From: an uncultured Clostridia bacterium
GTDB taxonomy: Bacteria; Bacillota; Clostridia; Christensenellales; Aristaeellaceae
Reading direction: 5' to 3'
NCBI GenBank assembly: GCA_945877525.1
Contig: CAMDVP010000213.1
Span: 1 to 5,157 of the forward strand
Length of the DNA: 5,157 nt
The notes under the pieces are model-generated. The model saw nothing but the letters and a program-made list of their open reading frames with translations. It made no database searches and was not told the origin of the DNA. Numbering within the stretch: the first letter of the stretch is position 1; every line of letters starts with the position of its first letter. Shown here in pieces: positions 1-4,194 of the stretch. The translations under genes and the position numbers were made by a program.

Positions 1-101
1 GAATGAAAAATTCGCTTCGTATCTTGTGCCATTTTCATTTGAGAATAGTATAAAGACTTGACACAATCGGATGGGATGTTGATCCATCGCTTTTCAGGTA
101 G

Positions 102-191
102 GGCCTCTATCATGATGGCAAAGGGGGAGGCAGCATGCTGGCGTATATCATCGCCGCCGTGGTCATTCCCCTGCAGCCGGGGTACGAATAG
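102..191 (+). pseudogene. Possible remnant of a small membrane protein or permease end
   Basis: This open frame follows a stop at 99-101 and ends at TAG 189-191. Its last part reads MLAYIIAAVVIPLQPGYE from an ATG at 135, preceded by a glycine-rich stretch. The hydrophobic run looks like a transmembrane segment. It sits directly before the ribosome binding site of the ABC-ATPase remnant, as the last residues of an upstream operon partner would. A GS-hydrophobic-IPL pattern is loosely like the end of PLDc_N-domain proteins, which precede an ABC ATPase in operons such as yxlEFG, but the match is weak. It could equally be a chance frame. Confidence 0.25.
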
Positions 192-205
192 GAGAAAGAT
201 GATTC

Positions 206-295
206 TTGAGCGACATCATCGAAATCTCGCGCCTGAACAAACGCTTCGGCAATGTGCAGGCGGTGCATGATCTTCGCCAGGCGAAAGGCAAATGA
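206..295 (+). pseudogene. Truncated N-terminus of an ABC transporter ATP-binding protein
   Basis: Starting at a TTG, the frame gives 29 residues including IIEISRLNKRFGNVQAVHDL and then stops at TGA 293-295. The pattern ...I.I..L.K.FG...AV.DL is the first beta-strand region and A-loop neighbourhood of ABC ATPases, where the conserved aromatic (here F14) stacks on the adenine. In an intact protein it would lead within about 15-20 residues to a Walker A motif (GxxGxGKS/T). Here the frame closes first, with no Walker A, signature or Walker B motif anywhere downstream, so no ATPase can be made. GGAGAAAG at 191-198 gives a plausible ribosome binding site 7 bases before the TTG. The most likely reading is a gene lost by internal deletion, with only its 5' end retained. 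A short leader peptide is the alternative. Confidence 0.6.
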
Positions 296-300
296 TTCAT

Positions 301-338
301 CCACCGTGCAGGGAAAAAACCATTGTACGGTGGTTTTT
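301..338 (+). terminator. Candidate intrinsic terminator 1
   Basis: CCACCGT (301-307) pairs perfectly with ACGGTGG (327-333), followed by five T (334-338). A competing inner hairpin pairs AAAAACCA (315-322) with TGGTTTTT (331-338). The A-tract on one side and T-tract on the other would let it act in both directions. It begins six bases after the stop of the ABC-ATPase remnant, where an operon terminator would sit. The 19-base loop of the outer hairpin makes it less certain. Confidence 0.45.
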
Positions 339-357
339 GCGCATGCTGAGAGAATTT

Positions 358-400
358 CCGCGCAATTCCGGCGAATCCATGAATTGGGCGGCGCTTTTTT
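358..400 (+). terminator. Candidate intrinsic terminator 2
   Basis: CCGC-G-CAATTC (358-368) pairs with GAATTG-G-GCGG (381-391): ten base pairs with one G/G mismatch and a 12-base loop. Six T follow at 395-400. This is the layout of a factor-independent terminator reading rightwards. Together with the hairpin just upstream it would insulate the phosphatase promoter from anything transcribed from the left. Its T-tract runs into the first TTTACA of the candidate Pho-box region. Confidence 0.55.
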
Positions 401-434
401 ACAAACAGGGAGAAAGTTTTACACAGCCTTGACG
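398..434 (+). promoter_or_regulatory. Candidate PhoP/PhoB-type operator (Pho box)
   Basis: TTTACA lies at 398-403 and again at 418-423. The second is followed, after exactly five bases, by TTGACG (429-434), so two hexamers repeat at 11-bp spacing. Gram-positive PhoP boxes are direct repeats resembling TT(A/C/T)ACA separated by about five bases, usually just upstream of the -35 region. Position fits: the last repeat starts 37 bp before the -10 hexamer of an alkaline phosphatase gene, a classic Pho-regulon member. The third hexamer is imperfect, and such AT-rich words occur by chance, so this is a candidate only. Confidence 0.4.
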
Positions 435-443
435 TCGTTTCCC

Positions 444-471
444 TTTTGTTTTTTCGGCGGCGTGCTACAAT
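444..471 (+). promoter_or_regulatory. Promoter of the alkaline phosphatase gene, extended -10
   Basis: TACAAT at 466-471 is one base from the TATAAT consensus and is preceded by TG at 463-464, giving the extended -10 form TGCTACAAT. The -35 region is poor (TTTTGT at 444-449, 16-bp spacer), as expected where an activator and an extended -10 replace a good -35. Transcription would start near 478, leaving a leader of about 25 bases. A near-identical element precedes the solute-binding protein gene. Confidence 0.5.
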
Positions 472-502
472 GCCCATCGAACAAGCAAAGGAGGAATAAA
501 AG

Positions 503-1972
503 ATGAAACGGCTTATCTCATGGCTCTGCGTGCTGGCGCTGGTGCTGGCGTGCGCCCCCGCTTCCCTGGCGGAGGGACAGGCAACCCCGAAGTATGTGTT
601 CATGTTCATTGGCGACGGCATGGGCAATCCTCAGGTCACGGCGACCCAGTATTACCTGGGCTCCATTGAAAATCCCGATTCGCCCTATCCGGTACCCGCA
701 AACCTGAGCTTCACCGACTTCCCGTATCTGGGCATGGTCACCACCTACGACGCATCGTCCTTCTGCCCGGACTCCGCGTCTACCGCGACCTCCATGGCCA
801 CGGGCGAAAAGACGCTCTCCGGTGTGATAAACTACGACGTGACCCTGACCACACCCTTCAAGCTCATCACTGAGTATGCCAGGGAGGCGGGGAAGAAAAT
901 CGGCGTGATTTCCTCCGTGTCGGTGGATCACGCCACTCCGGCTGCCTACTACGCCAAGCAGCCCAGCCGCAACGACTATTATGAAATTGCCGTGCAGGGT
1001 ATTACCGGCGATACGGTGGATTTCCTGGCGGGCGGCGGCTTCAAAAAGCCCACCGGCGCGAACAGGGATCAGACCGATATTCTGGAACTGGCCCGTGAGT
1101 ATGGCTGGATCATCACTGAAAGCAACGAGGAGGTTCGCAGCCTGAGCGCCGAATCCGGCCGGGTGCTGGCGGTGAACCCCGTCCTGCAGGATTCCAAGGC
1201 TATTCACTATGAGATTGACCGTGAACGCCTGGCGGCGCAGGGGGAGGACATTTTGTCCCTGGCGGATTTTGTCAGCGCGGGCATCAGGGTGCTGGACAAC
1301 GAAAACGGCTTCTTCCTCATGTGCGAGGGCGGCAAGATTGACTGGGCCGGCCATGCCAACGACGCGGCAACCTCCATCCATGAAACCATGGCCCTGAGCG
1401 ACGCGGTGCAGGTGGCGGTGGATTTTGCCGCAGAGCATCCCGACGAAACCCTCATCATCGTGACGGCCGACCATGAAACCGGCGGCATGACCATCGGCTT
1501 TGCCACCACGGCCTACGACACTCACTTCACCTACCTGACCCGGCAGACCATCTCCTTCACCGACTTTGACGGGGTGATTGCCTCCCATCGGGACAAGCAG
1601 GCAACCTTTGACGAGGGGCTTGCTGCGGTGGAAACCTACTACGGGCTGACCACTGTGCCCGATCAGGCCCTGACGCTGACCGAGGGCGATGTGGAAAGCC
1701 TCCGCGCAGCCTGGGACGAGAGCATGAAGCCCGCGGAGGAGCGGGAGAACGGCGCGCAGGAGCAGCTGCTCTACGGCGGCTATGAGCCCTTCTCCATGGC
1801 GGTGAGCCATATCATGAACAACAAGGCGGGCTTGAGCTACACCTCCTATGCGCACACCGGGCTGCAGATTCCCGTGTATGCCATGGGCGTGGGAGCCGAG
1901 CGCTTCTCCGGACTGTATGACAACACGGATATCTTCTCGCGCACCATGGAGGTCATGGGGCTGAGCAAGTAA
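503..1972 (+). CDS. phoA: Secreted alkaline phosphatase (PhoA family)
   Basis: This 489-residue protein hydrolyses phosphate monoesters outside the membrane to supply inorganic phosphate. All alkaline phosphatase landmarks are visible: metal ligand D38 in IGDGMG; nucleophile S91 in CPDSASTATS; H143 and T145 in VDHATPAAYYA (His replaces E. coli Asp153, as in many non-enteric enzymes); R156 as the likely phosphate-binding arginine (E. coli R166); E275, D280 and H284 in CEGGKIDWAGH; D323 and H324 in TADHETGG; and H451 in YAHTG. Length is normal for the family. The N-terminus is a secretion signal, MKRLISWLCVLALVLACAPA. Cleavage could follow SLA at residue 23 (signal peptidase I), or C17 in VLAC could act as a lipobox cysteine and anchor the enzyme. 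AAAGGAGG at 487-494 lies 8 bases before the ATG and fixes the start. A candidate Pho box lies upstream, and a hairpin separates it from the YibE/F gene. The family assignment is firm; the symbol follows the family. Confidence 0.95.
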   Translation: MKRLISWLCVLALVLACAPASLAEGQATPKYVFMFIGDGMGNPQVTATQYYLGSIENPDSPYPVPANLSFTDFPYLGMVTTYDASSFCPDSASTATSMATGEKTLSGVINYDVTLTTPFKLITEYAREAGKKIGVISSVSVDHATPAAYYAKQPSRNDYYEIAVQGITGDTVDFLAGGGFKKPTGANRDQTDILELAREYGWIITESNEEVRSLSAESGRVLAVNPVLQDSKAIHYEIDRERLAAQGEDILSLADFVSAGIRVLDNENGFFLMCEGGKIDWAGHANDAATSIHETMALSDAVQVAVDFAAEHPDETLIIVTADHETGGMTIGFATTAYDTHFTYLTRQTISFTDFDGVIASHRDKQATFDEGLAAVETYYGLTTVPDQALTLTEGDVESLRAAWDESMKPAEERENGAQEQLLYGGYEPFSMAVSHIMNNKAGLSYTSYAHTGLQIPVYAMGVGAERFSGLYDNTDIFSRTMEVMGLSK

Positions 1973-1988
1973 CCAATCTGCACAGGCA

Positions 1989-2022
1989 AGGGCCGCCCGA
2001 AGAACATCGGGCGGCCCTGTTT
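1989..2022 (+). terminator. Intercistronic hairpin, probable terminator or attenuator
   Basis: GGGCCGCCCGA (1990-2000) pairs perfectly with TCGGGCGGCCC (2007-2017) around a 6-base loop, with one more A-T pair outside (1989/2018). It begins 17 bases after the phosphatase stop and is followed by the short T-rich tail TGTTT. The stem is very stable but the T-tract is broken by a G. It may therefore only partly terminate, letting some transcripts continue into the membrane-protein gene whose ribosome binding site begins at 2025, or protect the 3' end of the upstream message. No separate promoter is visible in the remaining space. Confidence 0.65.
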
Positions 2023-2038
2023 CCGGGAGGAGAGGCTG

Positions 2039-3181
2039 ATGAAGAACAAAACGCGCCGGCAGTGCTGGATTCTCTGCGGGGTGATGCTGGTATTCTGCGC
2101 GCTGCTGTGCCTGCTGCCGGACCCATACCTCAATGTAACCAGCGCCTTTCCCAGGGCGCGGGTGAGGGTGGAATCGGCGGACAACAGCATGCTGGACGCG
2201 GTGGGCATTACCTACAACGGTGTGCAGACCTGCGCTGTGACGGTGCTGGACGGCCCCTATGCGGGACTGCGGACGGTATCCTGCAACTATCTGAATTCCG
2301 CCCTGGACAAGGACAAGCTGTTTCAGGCGGGGGACACGGCCTGGGCCATGCTCCAGGAGCGGGAGAGCGGCGTGACGGTGACGCTGATTGACCATTACCG
2401 CATGGACACGGAGCTGGCCATGCTGGCGGTGCTGGCACTGGCGCTGATCGGCTTTGGCGGGGTGGTGGGCAGCGGGGCGATGGTTTCTCTGGCAGCCAGC
2501 ACGGTGATGATCTGGAAGCTGCTGATCCCGCTGCTTCTGCGGGAAATCAGCCCCATTGCGGCTGCCTTTGTCACGGTGGTGCTGCTGACGGTCATCATTG
2601 ATCTATTGGTGGCGGGCTTTACAAGGCGCTGCGCGGTGGCCGTGCTGGGCGCGCTGGCAGGCACGCTGGTCACCTGCTCAGCGGCGTGGCTGCTGACCCT
2701 GACCCTGAAGCTGGACGGCGGCGACCTGCCCTATGTGGTGCCCCTGCTTGCCCAGTCGGCCATGGGGGTGAACACCAGGGAACTGTATATCGGCATGATG
2801 TTCCTGGCCAATTCCGGCGCGCTGATGGATTTAAGCATGGACATCTCCGCCTCCATGGAGGAAATCCGTGTACACAAGCCGGACGTCAGCCGGGGCGCGC
2901 TGATCCGCTCAGGGCTATCGGTGGGGCGAAGCGTCCTTGGCACCATGACCACCACGCTGATGCTGGCCTATTCCGGCAATTATCTGTCCATGCTGATGTA
3001 CTTTGTGGGGCAGGGAACGCCGGTGACCGACATTCTGAACCTGAAATATGTGGCCAGCCAGCTGCTGAACACGCTGGTGGGCAGCTTTGGTCTGGTGGCT
3101 GCCGCGCCGCTGACGGCGGCGATTGCCTCCGCCCTCGCGGGCCGCGCAAGGAATGACGCGGTTTCAGCAACCGGGGAGTGA
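2039..3181 (+). CDS. YibE/F family multi-pass membrane protein
   Basis: This 380-residue integral membrane protein belongs to the YibE/F family, common in Firmicutes but with no firmly established function. Residues 9-27 form an N-terminal membrane anchor. Residues 28-122 are a soluble, probably extracellular domain rich in beta-prone valine and threonine. Hydrophobic segments then follow at roughly 124-143, 147-170, 173-194, 198-222, 246-262, 298-321 and 340-367. The family hallmark is the stretch ANSGALMDLSMDISASMEEI (257-276) followed by SGLSVGRSVLGTMTTTLMLA (291-310), with the conserved small-residue/Asp and Gly-Arg positions. Many genomes carry YibE and YibF as adjacent genes; only one copy is seen here. 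The ATG has GGGAGGAG (2025-2032) placed well. It lies 66 bases after the phosphatase gene on the same strand, separated by a strong hairpin, so partial co-transcription is possible. A transport or membrane-regulatory role near the phosphatase is only inference from context. Confidence 0.85.
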   Translation: MKNKTRRQCWILCGVMLVFCALLCLLPDPYLNVTSAFPRARVRVESADNSMLDAVGITYNGVQTCAVTVLDGPYAGLRTVSCNYLNSALDKDKLFQAGDTAWAMLQERESGVTVTLIDHYRMDTELAMLAVLALALIGFGGVVGSGAMVSLAASTVMIWKLLIPLLLREISPIAAAFVTVVLLTVIIDLLVAGFTRRCAVAVLGALAGTLVTCSAAWLLTLTLKLDGGDLPYVVPLLAQSAMGVNTRELYIGMMFLANSGALMDLSMDISASMEEIRVHKPDVSRGALIRSGLSVGRSVLGTMTTTLMLAYSGNYLSMLMYFVGQGTPVTDILNLKYVASQLLNTLVGSFGLVAAAPLTAAIASALAGRARNDAVSATGE

Positions 3182-3189
3182 TCGTCACT
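3177..3189. repeat. Inverted repeat spanning two convergent stop codons
   Basis: AGTGA (3177-3181) and TCACT (3185-3189) are inverted around a 3-base centre, and each arm contains one of the two facing stop codons. There is no T-tract on either side, so it is not a convincing terminator. Part of the symmetry is forced by two facing TGA codons. Confidence 0.3.
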
Positions 3190-3985
3190 TCACATAGTAG
3201 TGCCGCTTCAGCCAGGATGAGAGCCCGTCCAGCCCGGGATAGGCAATCCGTTCGTTAATGTTCATCTGATCCAGCATGTCCCGCAGCCGCCACTTCATCC
3301 CCTTGGGGAGAATATAGCACACGGTGTTTTCCGTCTTGCTGCTGAGGAAATTAGCCACGCTGTGAATGCCCAGTGGCACCGGGGAGAAAAAGGCATACTG
3401 GTTGATAATCCGCTGGTCGATGGAGGGCGGCTCCAGCAGGGCCATGGAACGGTCGCCCATGTCGGAATCATAGGCGTCGGTGGTTTTGGCCAGGCGGTCC
3501 AGCATGTCGATGGTGAAGAAGTATGCCTTCTCCTGCTGCAGTACGTCCTGGTAGCGCTTTGGCAACAGCCGGTTCAGCTCGCACACGTCGATCTTCCAGA
3601 TGCATGCGTCGTCCTGCTCCATTTCGCTCAGATTTTCCACGGAGGTGGCAAAGTGCATGGCCATGAGAGGAGAGTAGGTCCAGTCCAGCAGGCGGGTGGG
3701 CAGGCCATGGTGCTGGCCCAGGGTCATCTGCCGCCAGATGGAGCTGCTCAGTGAGGGCGCTTCAGACGCGGCATACTTGCTGAAATTGCGCAGAATGGAG
3801 GATTCCAGCGCCTTCTGCCTGTCCTTGCAGTTGCGCTGAAGGCTGGTTTCCAGTGGAAAGGCGGCGTTCGGGCTTCCACGGAACAGGTTGAAGGAACGAT
3901 TGCGGTGGATGGCCGGATCATAGCGCTGGTCGCTGATGAAATCGGTCAGCTGCTCGAAGGACTGAATGGTGATATAGCGAATCAT
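3185..3985 (-). CDS. FRG-domain protein
   Basis: This is a 266-residue soluble protein with no signal peptide or membrane segment. It carries the FRG domain, named for its F-R-G motif, seen here at 35-37 in NLFRGSPN. The second hallmark is QHHGLPTRLLDWTYSPLMAM at 91-110, preceded by the usual Trp and hydrophobic helix (SSIWRQMTLG). Further family-like parts are EPPSIDQRIINQYAFFS (185-201), with the conserved Arg and Gln-x-x-Phe, and a C-terminal YPGLDGLSSWLK (249-260). The domain fills almost the whole protein, so this is a stand-alone FRG protein of normal size. The molecular activity of the family is not established to my knowledge. The genes are patchily distributed and often sit among accessory genes, which suggests horizontal transfer. 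AAAGGAG (complement of 3991-3997) lies 5 bases before the ATG and supports the start. It is transcribed alone, opposite to all other genes here, and its leader can fold onto its ribosome binding site. Confidence 0.85.
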   Translation of the reverse strand: MIRYITIQSFEQLTDFISDQRYDPAIHRNRSFNLFRGSPNAAFPLETSLQRNCKDRQKALESSILRNFSKYAASEAPSLSSSIWRQMTLGQHHGLPTRLLDWTYSPLMAMHFATSVENLSEMEQDDACIWKIDVCELNRLLPKRYQDVLQQEKAYFFTIDMLDRLAKTTDAYDSDMGDRSMALLEPPSIDQRIINQYAFFSPVPLGIHSVANFLSSKTENTVCYILPKGMKWRLRDMLDQMNINERIAYPGLDGLSSWLKRHYYVK

Positions 3986-3994
3986 GGCGGCTCC

Positions 3995-4073
3995 TTTCGC
4001 AACGCGGATGAATCGTATTTCGACGGCGGGACGCTGTTTTCCTGTACAAGGCTGGAAAGGAAATGTTGCGAAA
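3995..4073 (-). promoter_or_regulatory. 9-bp inverted repeat in the FRG leader, possible ribosome-site sequestration
   Basis: TTTCGCAAC (3995-4003) and GTTGCGAAA (4065-4073) are perfect inverted repeats 61 bases apart. In the FRG transcript the near copy reads GTTGCGAAA and overlaps the ribosome binding site AAAGGAG. If transcription starts upstream of 4073, the far copy could pair with it and cover part of that site. The arms could instead be paired DNA-binding sites in a divergent control region. I see no convincing -10/-35 for this gene, so the leader length is unknown. Confidence 0.3.
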
Positions 4074-4102
4074 TTTTACAAAAAATTTATCAATTTGTGA
4101 TG
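4071..4102 (+). promoter_or_regulatory. AT-rich upstream element: palindrome and candidate Pho box
   Basis: AAATTTT (4071-4077) and AAAATTT (4082-4088) form a perfect inverted repeat with a 4-base centre. Overlapping it are hexamers at 11-bp spacing: TTTACA (4075-4080), TTTATC (4086-4091) and the weaker GTGATG (4097-4102). They lie 59, 48 and 37 bp before the -10 hexamer, the same phase as the repeats before the phosphatase gene (48 and 37). It could be a PhoP/PhoB box, an operator for another regulator, or simply an AT-rich UP element that strengthens the promoter. Confidence 0.3.
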
Positions 4103-4108
4103 AATGCA

Positions 4109-4139
4109 TGTCCGCACCGCAGACAATCCGTGCTATAAT
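4109..4139 (+). promoter_or_regulatory. Promoter of the solute-binding protein gene, extended -10
   Basis: TATAAT at 4134-4139 is a perfect -10 hexamer, preceded by TG at 4131-4132 (TGCTATAAT). The -35 region is weak: TCCGCA at 4111-4116 gives a 17-bp spacer and TGTCCG at 4109-4114 gives 19. Transcription would start near 4146, leaving a leader of about 50 bases that begins with a hairpin. The strong extended -10 plus upstream AT-rich tract fits a well-expressed gene. Confidence 0.65.
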
Positions 4140-4145
4140 GAATGC

Positions 4146-4168
4146 GGTTCGGCATTGGCCGGATAACC
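4146..4168 (+). ncRNA. 5' leader stem-loop of the solute-binding protein transcript
   Basis: GGTTCGGC (4146-4153) pairs with GCCG (4158-4161) and, after a 3-base bulge GAT, AACC (4165-4168), giving eight pairs around the 4-base loop ATTG. It starts almost exactly at the predicted transcription start and ends 12 bases before the ribosome binding site. A hairpin at the extreme 5' end commonly protects messages from 5' decay. It is too small to suggest a riboswitch, and there is no terminator partner. Confidence 0.35.
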
Positions 4169-4194
4169 ATACCGATTTACGGGAGGGAAAACTG

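Larger units (their letters stand above)
1..502. other. Non-coding / decayed region upstream of the phosphatase gene
   Basis: About 500 bases hold no intact gene. The first 60 or so bases are AT-rich and look like a promoter or intergenic tract, with a TATAAA at 49-54 but no convincing -35 partner. Bases 102-295 hold two short reading frames that look like leftovers of transporter genes. Bases 301-400 hold two terminator-like hairpins. Bases 396-502 hold the promoter, possible Pho box and ribosome binding site of the alkaline phosphatase gene. Longer frames in either direction across this stretch have no recognisable domain and no consistent codon use, so they are not called. Confidence 0.7.

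Noticed and set aside
2..39. Inverted repeat AATGAAAA / TTTTCATT
   Set aside because: Eight AT-rich pairs with a 22-base loop at the window edge; no T-tract or gene context to give it meaning.
24..54. Possible promoter TTGTGC / TATAAA
   Set aside because: Spacer of 19 bp and a poor -35; it might have served the lost operon but is too weak to call.
58..63. Perfect TTGACA -35 box
   Set aside because: At 15-18 bp downstream there is no acceptable -10 (GATCCA at 81-86 is the 17-bp candidate).
163..627. Minus-strand frame across the intergenic region
   Set aside because: It runs over the promoter, both terminator hairpins and the start of the phosphatase gene, with no recognisable motif.
518..2395. 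Very long reading frame on the minus strand opposite the phosphatase gene
   Set aside because: It mirrors the codons of the real gene; the product is rich in His, Gly, Arg and Gln with no domain, and no ribosome binding site supports it. GC-rich genes often leave such open frames.
3362..3754. Plus-strand frame inside the FRG gene
   Set aside because: Valine/glycine/histidine-rich translation opposite a gene with clear domain motifs; no ribosome binding site.
4141..4156. Short hairpin AATGC / GCATT
   Set aside because: Only five pairs, and it competes with the better leader stem at 4146-4168.
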